Source: a virus
IMG/VR virus record: IMGVR_UViG_3300031784_000013
Location: 1 to 64,000 of that record
Strand: one strand, 5' to 3'
DNA length: 64,000 nt
Part shown: one piece after another, positions 35,632 through 43,610 of the stretch
Position numbering within the stretch: position 1 is the first letter of the stretch
Layout of the letters: each line of letters begins with the position of its first letter
Program-made: the position numbers and the translations under genes
Notes under the pieces: generated by a model
What the model was told of the DNA's origin: nothing
Database searches by the model: none
The model's input: only the letters and a program-made list of their open reading frames with translations

Positions 35632-38600
35632 TTAAGATGGCCCCACACAACATTCACTAATACTTCCTGTCACAGGTACTACATCAGCGTAGTCAAATGT
35701 TGGACTTGCAACTTCACCACAAGAAGGTAGCGGTGCACATTGTATATCACTTGAAGCAATCAATATACTACCAGTAGTTCCTGAAGTTATAAATGTAGTT
35801 TGTGTTGAAGCATCGCTATAATGTGCGGTTACATTTATATCAAATGGAGCTGGTATTTCATTTCCACCACAACTATCAAAGAAGATTATTATTGTATCAG
35901 TTGTACTTGCAAAAAAGCCAGGACAATCAAAACATTCACCAGGAGTAGTTTGGATACTTACTATCTCATAACAATATGGACTAGCTGTTGTAGTGGTAGT
36001 GGTAGTGGTAGGTGTTGCAGTTGTAGTTGTTGTGGTGGTAGTAGTAGGTTCTAAAGTAGTAGTTGTTGTTGTAGTTGGCTCTAATGTAGTAGTTGTAGTT
36101 GTGGTGGTTGAAGTTGTAGTTGGAGGTGGGCTGCAATCACACTGTGGATCAAGACAGCCAATACCTTGTGCAAGAAATCCACAATCATCGCTTATCACTT
36201 CAGTAACACATGCTGTAAAGCATAGCCCCTCATCTTGTGATGGGATGTTAAGAGTGATTGTTACACCATTCTCATCTTTATACACAAACGTACATCCACC
36301 AAACGGAGCAGAATCTAACTTATAACACTCATCTGTAAGAGGTGCAGGTGTAGTGGTAGTAGTTGTTGTTGGAGACGGTGTTGTAGTTGTGGTCGTTGTA
36401 GAACTTGTACTAGTGGTAGTAGTAGTTGGTTCTGCTGTCGTTGTTGTTGTAGTTGTAGAACTTGTTGTACTAGTAGTTGTACTTGTTGTACTAGTGGTAG
36501 TTGAAGTTGTACTAGTAGTGGTTGATGTAGAAGTGGAAGTTGTTGTAGATGTTGTAGATGTTGTAAAAGGTCCTACATAACCATCTCCTGCCAAATCACA
36601 ATCTAAAGATACAATTTGTCCAATTCCTGCCAAAGAACAATCTATTTCCTGAACTGTAGCTGTAAAGTTACATTGTAAAGGAGCAACTGTTGTTGTAGTG
36701 GTTGATGTAGAAGACGTTGATGTAGATGTTGTAGTGGTAGTTGGTGGATTTGGAACCAATACACCCACTAGAAAATCAAAGTCTTCACAGCAATTGTTTT
36801 GTCCTGAATAGAAGAAGTTGTTCTCAGCAACATACCAGTTTGGAATGTAACTGTGGAAACTTATCCAACTCTTTGTATTCATGTTGAAAGATAACGTCCA
36901 TGATACGTTACAGAAATAACGTTCATCACTTACACTAACGTTTTGTCTAATAGTTAGACCATTAACAACATTGTTAATGTAGAACTCTTGCTCCACTGGA
37001 TCATATAAAATGTTTTTTGACTTTGGTGCATAGTCCAACTTAGTAATAATCACTCTGTCATATACAGCATCATACACGCCATGAAGTCCTATTCCTTTGA
37101 AATGGTTATCAATATTCACTTCTGGGAAGTTATTATTAATCATGAATGGTAAATGCTCAACAAAGAACCTGTTCATTCCTGATCCAAATGCAGATAAGTC
37201 AACTGCTTCTGTTCCCTGGATCAAGAACACTTGTCCCCGTTTAGCATCAACAGTAACTTGACCTTGAGGAATTTTTAACAACATCTTGTGCTGACTTCCC
37301 ACATATCCAAGATCAGTTTCTGCAAAGTCAATAGGAGGTGCTCCTCTAAACAATAATGGATTACCTACATAAGCAGCTTGAGGGTTACTTGTGTCAATAG
37401 TCAAGAGATTATTGTACATCAATGTCTTATTCTCAAATCTTGCAAGAATAGCTCTGTTCTGAATACCATCAAGAGCCACTAGATTTCCATAGTTCTGTGG
37501 GAAATCAAAATAAGAAATAGCTCTGTAGATAAGCCAGTTGTTCACTCTGTTGTCAGCATCGATGTTTTGAGCATCAGAATAGATAGCTCTGAACGGATAG
37601 TTTGTAAAGCACAATCTACTTTCCCAATCAACAGGTAAGTGAGTAAATGTATTCTCTCTGTTTTGCTTTGAGAATGTTGTATTGTAGTAGTAGGTGTTGT
37701 CTTGTGCAATAGGTACAAAGCTCTGCTGCAACCAGTCATCTGGAATGTCTGTACTAACATGTGGCCAGAAGTCTCCCTCTCTATTGTTAAATGCTTGTCT
37801 TAAATCAGTATTGTAAGAACTTTCGCAATAGAAGTTTGGAATACCATAGGCAAACAAGTAAAAGTAACCATCATAGTATGTAATGGTTGAACTTGGTGTC
37901 ACTTCACCAGAACCACCTGGAGGGAATGTTGTACTAGTAGTAGTGGTGGTTGATGTAGATACAATCACATCTGTTCCCACTTCATTAGGACAATCAAAAT
38001 TATGTGCCTTGTAAGAAATGATGTTTGCCATCACTCCTTGTCCAGGAATGCTGTAGTTCTCGAGAATAGATCTCGCAGAGTGCCAATATCTAGGATAGGC
38101 AACGTTACCTATTTCATCATAGAAGATGTCACTATCATCAGGAGCATTCACTCTATTGTCAATAAAGAATGGAAGCTTGGTCTTGAATGCGAATCTGCTA
38201 ATGAATGTATCACCACCAAACACCGTGGTGGATGGATTAGGTGAGTTAATTATGTATTGATAACCTGTATCAATTGTTTCGTATGAATAGATTTGACCCC
38301 ACTGATTAACAACTGAGTTCTTCAGTGATGCATAATATGAAACAACCTGTATAGGCTCTTCTTTAGCTGGTGTTGAACAGTTTCCTATTTCTGAAATAGT
38401 GAATCTTGATCTATCCGTAACAATACTTGTAATTCCAGAAAGCATGTTAGGACTCTTATCAGGATAAGGAAGAGCTGTAGTGTCTATGTTTGTTTTCATA
38501 AACACAGAGCTTTCTCTGTTCCAGTTGTTGATAGGAAGATCATCTCCTACAGCCTGAACGCCAGGAATCAAATACCTAGCTATGTCAAGCTCTCTTTGCT

Positions 38601-41262
38601 TGATTCCTTGATTGTCAGGAACACCTACACCATAGTTGTAATCAGCAATAGAGTTGAATGAGTATGCATAGTTTCTTCTGGTAATACCATTAATGTAAAT
38701 AGTCAAATAAGACTGATACGCAGTGAACATAGCTGTTGCACTAAATGGTGTAGTAATACCACCAAGTCTTGCAGAACTATCAAGAGCAGCCTTCTGAGCA
38801 GCCTCAGAGAGCAACTTATATTTAGCATTGTCTGCCACCTGAACAAAGTGAGCTTTACCAGTACCAAACATTACACTTTCAAGCTTGAGAATGTCTGCTA
38901 AGAATGGTTGACCAAACGATGTCTCTGGAGAGTTGAAGATTTGTCTGTATCTATTCTCGTCAGTGAAGCCATCTAGTAGCGTTGTGCCACCACAATCTAC
39001 ATCAGATCTCACTTGTCTAATTCTTCTTATTTGAGCATCTGCACAACTCGCTGTACATATAACAGCTGTATCAGCAACAACCTCAACAGTATCTTCTGTA
39101 TCACCAACACTCAATGTTGTTGGTCCTAAGAATCTATCATCATAAGATGCTGTAAACGTTGCTCCTGCTGGAGAATCAAGTGTGTAAACATCATAGTTAG
39201 CATATCCCACTTCTCCTCCGCCAATAATAATTGTTGGTCTACCAACAGCACAAATCACATCTTCTTGTATAGAAGTGTAATCCTTGTAGACAATTTTGTT
39301 GTTCTCGCAAGAATAATACTGCACTCGAGCTAATGGATTACCAGTAATTGGATCTGTACCAAGGCTAGTGATGTAAACATCAAATGGTTCACACTCGCTC
39401 TGGTAAGCATTGTTTGTTGTTGTAAGGAATGGATCTTCGTTGAGATCGTTATATGGATAGTTAGGAAAATAGAATGATTGTTCTTCTCTTGTGTACTCAC
39501 CAACGTTTCTAAGTATTCCCTTAGCTACAATAGACTTATTAACACTTCTATCACCACGCACAATCTTAAATCCTACAACGTCAGATTTCTGATCATCTGT
39601 AAGATTTGATACTTGTATGAGATTTAAGATTTGAGAAGGATCAATCTTTACACCAATAGGAAAAACAGCATCGTTCCCCATCACCATCGCTTGTGGTGCA
39701 GAAAAGACTTTACTCTCGTATATTGGAGAGATGTTTACATCTGGGAACTTGTGATGTCTGATTTTTTGTCCTGCAAGATTTCCCCACACGTCTGTGTTGC
39801 ATGGATATTCTTCAACAGATTCCCAATAGGCAAATTCGCCAAATTGATATGGTCCTTTATAAGCATCATTTGTTGAATATTCTGGAGAGAATCCTGTGAT
39901 AGTAGCTGTGTTATAAATCTTCCAATACGGTGAATCATGTGTGATTGGGTCAGGGTTACCTATAAAGTCTGGATCTGTATCAGGAATTCTTGGAAGCAAT
40001 TGTTCATATCCTGTAATTGCTTTTCCTGGAATATGGAATCCATCTGTTTGTTTTCCGTTCTTCAATAGAAAAACAATCTCAAAAGCATACACTTCATCAC
40101 GAAGATATCCTCTAAGATTCGTTGCGTTTATTTCGTCTGCATAGTTCTCTGTTGCAGGAATTCTCCAAGATTCCCATAGCAACGTAATCTGGTTAGCAAC
40201 TTGTTGATAGTTGATTCTATCAATAGATGTCAACTGATCCCATACAAGAACATCCTGTACAGCAGTTAAGTCTTGAGCAATTTCATAGAATGGAAACTTC
40301 TCAAATATGTCCTGTATTACAAGATTGATTGTTGACTGCCCTGTGTAGGTGATTTGTATATTACCATTGTCAATGAAATATGTACCAACAAGATCAACAG
40401 ATGTTACACCGTTGATAGTTTTGATTACAGCAAGGTTAAAATACTCAAACTGTCCAGATACATCAAGGTTGTCAACATTGACAACAATTGATTTTCCTAC
40501 AGGATAATTGAAGTTGGGTGTTGTGATAAACTCATCAGCAATAGGTGTAGGATTAGTAACTGAGTAGTAGGAAGTAAATGGATTACCAGCTGGATCAGAA
40601 TACTGAATAGCAAACTGATATGTACCTGCAATAAGATTACCTCCACTGATAACATCAATGATTGTTAGTTCAGGAATGTTAAAATTGGGCTGTAGCTTGA
40701 GTTGATTACAATCAAGATCATCTGTATAGATAGGGCTACAAAGAGCACTACCAGATCTAAGGATCTTAGGAATGTCATCAATGTCTAGATATCTTCTAGG
40801 ATTATAGCCATCTGTCCAATAAATCTCTGTATTACAATTGGTAATTCTGTGGACAACTTTGTGAATAGGGTAATCAGTATTAAAGTTTAGGCAAGGAGCA
40901 TTGACAAGAACACGATACTCGCAATCATTATTGTCCATATACCCTATCTGACTGTCTCCTGTAGATGGATTAGTAATGAAGAATATATGTTTGTTTTTCT
41001 CTACAATAAAGTGTTCCCCTATAAGCACAAAACCTTCAGGGAAACGAATACATAATTCGTTACCAGGTTCGTTCTGATAGTTTACAGAATTTGAATCAAA
41101 GTTTTCAACAGCAGCGTTAAGAGCATAAGTTAGTCTACCTTTCTGAACTTGATTTAGAGATTGATCTAAATTCAGTCCCGTAGTGGCATTATTATACTCC
41201 TGTTTAACATTACCTTGATCACCATTGATGATCTGTTTTATTTTGTCTAACTCGTCTGCCAT
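35632..41262 (-). CDS. Tail muzzle / tail-stabilisation protein with Thr-rich linker extensions
   Basis: A protein of 1876 residues, far longer than T7 gp12 or P22 gp10 but in the range of crAss-like muzzle proteins. Residues 1 to ~1500 are beta-rich with many Asn, Tyr and Pro (LNLDQSLNQVQKGRLTYALN near the N-terminus; DLRQAFNNREGDFWPHVSTD near 1150). A short Thr/Ser run interrupts it at ~1100. From ~1500 there are at least three Thr/Ser linkers of 10-60 residues alternating with small Cys-rich modules. It lies directly after the tail hub gene (6 bases), as expected for a hub-muzzle pair at the tail tip. Known for the family: it closes the tail channel and contacts the cell. Odd: the C-terminus is a string of decoration-like modules, and the usual conserved end seems to sit in the gene at 34,271. 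Confidence 0.72.
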   Translation of the reverse strand: MADELDKIKQIINGDQGNVKQEYNNATTGLNLDQSLNQVQKGRLTYALNAAVENFDSNSVNYQNEPGNELCIRFPEGFVLIGEHFIVEKNKHIFFITNPSTGDSQIGYMDNNDCEYRVLVNAPCLNFNTDYPIHKVVHRITNCNTEIYWTDGYNPRRYLDIDDIPKILRSGSALCSPIYTDDLDCNQLKLQPNFNIPELTIIDVISGGNLIAGTYQFAIQYSDPAGNPFTSYYSVTNPTPIADEFITTPNFNYPVGKSIVVNVDNLDVSGQFEYFNLAVIKTINGVTSVDLVGTYFIDNGNIQITYTGQSTINLVIQDIFEKFPFYEIAQDLTAVQDVLVWDQLTSIDRINYQQVANQITLLWESWRIPATENYADEINATNLRGYLRDEVYAFEIVFLLKNGKQTDGFHIPGKAITGYEQLLPRIPDTDPDFIGNPDPITHDSPYWKIYNTATITGFSPEYSTNDAYKGPYQFGEFAYWESVEEYPCNTDVWGNLAGQKIRHHKFPDVNISPIYESKVFSAPQAMVMGNDAVFPIGVKIDPSQILNLIQVSNLTDDQKSDVVGFKIVRGDRSVNKSIVAKGILRNVGEYTREEQSFYFPNYPYNDLNEDPFLTTTNNAYQSECEPFDVYITSLGTDPITGNPLARVQYYSCENNKIVYKDYTSIQEDVICAVGRPTIIIGGGEVGYANYDVYTLDSPAGATFTASYDDRFLGPTTLSVGDTEDTVEVVADTAVICTASCADAQIRRIRQVRSDVDCGGTTLLDGFTDENRYRQIFNSPETSFGQPFLADILKLESVMFGTGKAHFVQVADNAKYKLLSEAAQKAALDSSARLGGITTPFSATAMFTAYQSYLTIYINGITRRNYAYSFNSIADYNYGVGVPDNQGIKQRELDIARYLIPGVQAVGDDLPINNWNRESSVFMKTNIDTTALPYPDKSPNMLSGITSIVTDRSRFTISEIGNCSTPAKEEPIQVVSYYASLKNSVVNQWGQIYSYETIDTGYQYIINSPNPSTTVFGGDTFISRFAFKTKLPFFIDNRVNAPDDSDIFYDEIGNVAYPRYWHSARSILENYSIPGQGVMANIISYKAHNFDCPNEVGTDVIVSTSTTTTTSTTFPPGGSGEVTPSSTITYYDGYFYLFAYGIPNFYCESSYNTDLRQAFNNREGDFWPHVSTDIPDDWLQQSFVPIAQDNTYYYNTTFSKQNRENTFTHLPVDWESRLCFTNYPFRAIYSDAQNIDADNRVNNWLIYRAISYFDFPQNYGNLVALDGIQNRAILARFENKTLMYNNLLTIDTSNPQAAYVGNPLLFRGAPPIDFAETDLGYVGSQHKMLLKIPQGQVTVDAKRGQVFLIQGTEAVDLSAFGSGMNRFFVEHLPFMINNNFPEVNIDNHFKGIGLHGVYDAVYDRVIITKLDYAPKSKNILYDPVEQEFYINNVVNGLTIRQNVSVSDERYFCNVSWTLSFNMNTKSWISFHSYIPNWYVAENNFFYSGQNNCCEDFDFLVGVLVPNPPTTTTTSTSTSSTSTTTTTVAPLQCNFTATVQEIDCSLAGIGQIVSLDCDLAGDGYVGPFTTSTTSTTTSTSTSTTTSTTSTTTSTTSTTTSTTSSTTTTTTTAEPTTTTTSTSSTTTTTTTPSPTTTTTTTPAPLTDECYKLDSAPFGGCTFVYKDENGVTITLNIPSQDEGLCFTACVTEVISDDCGFLAQGIGCLDPQCDCSPPPTTTSTTTTTTTTLEPTTTTTTTLEPTTTTTTTTTATPTTTTTTTTASPYCYEIVSIQTTPGECFDCPGFFASTTDTIIIFFDSCGGNEIPAPFDINVTAHYSDASTQTTFITSGTTGSILIASSDIQCAPLPSCGEVASPTFDYADVVPVTGSISECCVGPS
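35990..36560 (-). repeat. Low-complexity Thr/Ser linker DNA in the muzzle gene
   Basis: Two ACN/AGN-rich tracts (about 35990-36120 and 36345-36560) code for nearly pure Thr/Ser. Related shorter tracts occur at about 36685-36745 and 37927-37965 in the same gene, and in the genes at 35,594, 45,788, 46,317 and 49,703. Thr codons ACT, ACA and ACC are mixed, so the tract is repetitive in protein more than in DNA. Confidence 0.85.
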
Positions 41263-41268
41263 AACTTA

Positions 41269-42243
41269 TTAGTTGTTACGTCTCCTACCGTATCTATTAG
41301 TTCTGTTAGGAAGCTCGTACATATTGAACTTATTCAATTGTTGTCTTATTCTACGCTGCTTAGTCCAGGAATCTTGCTTCTTAATCTCAATATCTGCCAT
41401 GATGAACGCTTCGTCAGAAAGTTGTTTGTAATATACAAGCTTTTGTTGAAGTTGATTGAATGTTTCATCATTGGTTTGATTGACAAGCATCTCAAACACT
41501 TTGTACTTGATGAAGTGTTCTAGATATTCTCTAATACGATAATTGTCAGGAATAAGCTGGTTTCCAAGACTGTCGTAATCTTGAGCATAGAAAATGAGAT
41601 GGACAATACCATTTCTGAAATTCGTAACGAATTTGTTGTCTCTAATATCGAATGAGTCATAAGTAGATGATCCTGGTGTAAAGTTGTTCAATGGTGCAAC
41701 TCCTTGTCCGTACATCTCCCAGTTCTCTGTATAGTTAACATCACATTGCTTTCTTGCAGAGATGTTTCCTGGCTTCAAGAGATACATTTTTTGGTAGGAC
41801 ATTGCCACCTCATTATTTGTCTTATAGACAGTTTGCATAAACTCAGGCATACAAGATCCATCACATCCTACATTACCACAGCAAGGGCTTGGAATAGCGC
41901 AGTCTGTAGTAATTGGACTCACTTGTATAGTGGTTTGAGTTGCTGCTTGAGAATAGAATGAATTAGCTGTCTGATATGGAAAACCATTTACAGCAGTACA
42001 CATCCACGCCTCTCTAACAGCGTAAAAGTTATCTGGTAGTCTTGCTTCAAAGTTATCAACAACAAGAGCTGTCTCAGCTATTACGTATGTAGCTCTTCCC
42101 AGCTTTCTAAGACACTTGTCTAGATAGGTGGGGAATAACAAATCATCTATAGCACCTGTGTCAAAATAGCTCTTAAGCTCTTCCTTAACAGTGGAGTAGA
42201 TTGGATCTGGACTTACGAAGTTAAATTTATAGTAATAGCTCAT
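41269..42243 (-). CDS. Tail hub / adaptor protein
   Basis: A protein of 324 residues, mixed helix and strand. The N-terminal part (KEELKSYFDTGAIDDLLFPT, YLDKCLRKLGR) and the late helices (YRIREYLEHFIKYKVFEMLV) have the pattern of adaptor or hub proteins of short-tailed phages. A Cys-rich insert (PSPCCGNVGCDGSCM) sits near residue 120. The gene lies 6 bases before the muzzle gene and 2 bases after the HU-like gene, matching the conserved crAss-like order IHF-like, hub, muzzle. Inference: it forms the ring that joins the upper tail to the muzzle. Identification rests on context and general pattern. Confidence 0.6.
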   Translation of the reverse strand: MSYYYKFNFVSPDPIYSTVKEELKSYFDTGAIDDLLFPTYLDKCLRKLGRATYVIAETALVVDNFEARLPDNFYAVREAWMCTAVNGFPYQTANSFYSQAATQTTIQVSPITTDCAIPSPCCGNVGCDGSCMPEFMQTVYKTNNEVAMSYQKMYLLKPGNISARKQCDVNYTENWEMYGQGVAPLNNFTPGSSTYDSFDIRDNKFVTNFRNGIVHLIFYAQDYDSLGNQLIPDNYRIREYLEHFIKYKVFEMLVNQTNDETFNQLQQKLVYYKQLSDEAFIMADIEIKKQDSWTKQRRIRQQLNKFNMYELPNRTNRYGRRRNN

Positions 42244-42245
42244 CT

Positions 42246-42725
42246 TTAATTAAGATTCCATGTTGCGTAAATATGTTGATACTTCTCATCAGACTTAATG
42301 TACTTGGTAATCAATCTGGAGTTATCCCTTGTAGGTTTAAACTTCCAGAAAGCAGAAAACTTAAATCTGCATGATCTTCTAAACCACTTCCATCCAAAGA
42401 AATATCCTTCTGTATGGTAGTTAAAGTTGTAGATGTATTTTCCTTTCTCTCTAGTTTTTTTCCAGTCAATTGGTAGGTTGATATACTCTTTACCATCAAC
42501 CACTGTAACTCTCACTCTTTTCTTTTTATTCACTGCAAACTCTCCTAAGCCATTTGGAAGTTTTATCTTCTCTCCTGTCTCAAGCATGTGTTCAGTGAAC
42601 ATTTTATTAAACCCATAGACAATCTTCTTCCAGTCTTCGAAGGAGATGTCTATTTCAGGTTTCTCACTCTTGAAATTCTTGTAGTTTTCTTTTGAGGCAC
42701 TTCGCCAGTCTTTCGCTACTCTCAT
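42246..42725 (-). CDS. HU/IHF-like protein of the tail gene cluster
   Basis: A protein of 159 residues. Residues ~26-75 match the HU/IHF plan: a helical part (DISFEDWKKIVYGFNKMF), then GEKIKLPNGLGEFAVNKKKR corresponding to the Gly-Phe turn and basic start of the DNA-binding arm. The C-terminal ~80 residues are basic and aromatic (FFGWKWFRRSCRFKFSAFW). An IHF-subunit-like gene at this place is a known feature of crAss-like genomes. The start ATG overlaps the upstream gene's stop (ATGA). Whether it binds DNA, acts in head completion or is a structural ring component cannot be told here. Confidence 0.65.
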   Translation of the reverse strand: MRVAKDWRSASKENYKNFKSEKPEIDISFEDWKKIVYGFNKMFTEHMLETGEKIKLPNGLGEFAVNKKKRVRVTVVDGKEYINLPIDWKKTREKGKYIYNFNYHTEGYFFGWKWFRRSCRFKFSAFWKFKPTRDNSRLITKYIKSDEKYQHIYATWNLN

Positions 42726-43450
42726 CTAAACTGTGGTGAGTTTGGTGATTGACCATCTATTCCATCATCAGTCATATCAGTCTTTAGATTGAAATAGCTT
42801 TGAAGTAGTTTCTGTGATGTTAAATCAAGCACTTGTTTCTCTAGATATCCTGGAAGAGCAAACTCATTGTCAAGAGGATTCTTGCAAAGTTGATCAGTGG
42901 TGTAGCTTGGAGTTCCGCATCCGCACTCTGGGTACATGATGTCATTAGGGACATCTTCCTCAAACAGAGCTACAAACCTAACAGCCTGTAGTGCTGGATT
43001 GCTGACATAAAGATAACCATTTGAAATCCAGAAATACTCTTCTTTTCTGATAACAGGAAGTTTTAATAGATTGAGGTAACGATTGACAGTTATCTCCTTC
43101 ATCTTCTTACCCTGTCCAGACATTGCATTTATTGAATAAACACCTTGAATGACATATTGATAATTTCCTTCAGATATTCTAGGAAGTTGATACGTTGATC
43201 TAGCAACAGAACAAGGATCTGCATAATTGCAGCATTCTGAGATGGGAACCTCACACATTTCCAGACATGGAATAGTGGTAAAAAGTGTATCTGTCGCCCA
43301 GAGTTTTCTTAGATTGGTTTCTCTTTTTATCAACAATAGTGCATTATTCCGCACTTCAGAGGCAATTGCTCTATCTGTAATGAGACTATCTGTTGATATG
43401 ATCTTGTGCGTTGCACGCACGTCAGATACTAATTTTCTTAATGTTGACAT
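42722..43450 (-). CDS. Conserved crAss-like ring / tail-connector protein
   Basis: A protein of 242 residues from ATG 43450 (MSTLRKLVSDVRATHKIIST). A longer TTG start at 43486 is possible, but that codon lies in a TAAATTTG promoter box, so the ATG is preferred. The N-terminus is an amphipathic helix followed by LLLIKRETNLRKLW; the middle is beta-type; the C-terminus (LEKQVLDLTSQKLLQSYFN) is a helix that recalls the end of the ring-type gene at 50,460. It contains the Cys cluster YPECGCG. It is the first gene after a strong terminator and so begins a new transcription unit running into the hub and muzzle genes. Inference: a ring protein of the upper tail. Confidence 0.55.
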   Translation of the reverse strand: MSTLRKLVSDVRATHKIISTDSLITDRAIASEVRNNALLLIKRETNLRKLWATDTLFTTIPCLEMCEVPISECCNYADPCSVARSTYQLPRISEGNYQYVIQGVYSINAMSGQGKKMKEITVNRYLNLLKLPVIRKEEYFWISNGYLYVSNPALQAVRFVALFEEDVPNDIMYPECGCGTPSYTTDQLCKNPLDNEFALPGYLEKQVLDLTSQKLLQSYFNLKTDMTDDGIDGQSPNSPQFR

Positions 43451-43483
43451 TTTGTGTTCCTGATTTCCAGAGTTATATGTACT

Positions 43484-43491
43484 CAAATTTA
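43484..43491 (-). promoter_or_regulatory. Candidate Bacteroidetes -7 box for the ring/hub/muzzle unit
   Basis: On the minus strand TAAATTTG fits the TAnnTTTG consensus exactly. It lies between the terminator at 43512-43536 and the ATG at 43450, giving a leader of about 28 bases. No good -33 TTTG lies at the expected 17-23 base spacing (the nearest TTTG is only 10 bases upstream), so strength is uncertain. Its position argues that translation starts at ATG 43450. Confidence 0.45.
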
Positions 43492-43511
43492 ATCATTTTT
43501 CCAAATAAAAA

Positions 43512-43536
43512 CTCCCAGACAATAAATGCCTGGGAG
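43512..43536 (-). terminator. Intrinsic terminator after the adhesin gene
   Basis: The inverted repeat ctcccag / ctgggag with an 11-nt loop is followed on the minus strand by TTTTTATTT. It stands 75 bases after the stop of the DUF285 adhesin gene (43611) and just before a -7 box, so it separates the fibre genes from the hub/muzzle unit. Confidence 0.85.
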
Positions 43537-43610
43537 AAACCCTACAAAACCAATAAAGTAGAGTTTATTTGAATTTAGTTTATAGAAGTGTGATAAAAGC
43601 ATAATTTAAT

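Noticed and set aside
36353-36580. Val-rich plus-strand frames near 36,000-36,600
   Set aside because: Reverse reading of Thr/Ser linker codons; no real protein features.
43450-43486. TTG start at 43486 for the ring protein
   Set aside because: It falls in an exact TAAATTTG promoter box; ATG 43450 gives a better N-terminus.
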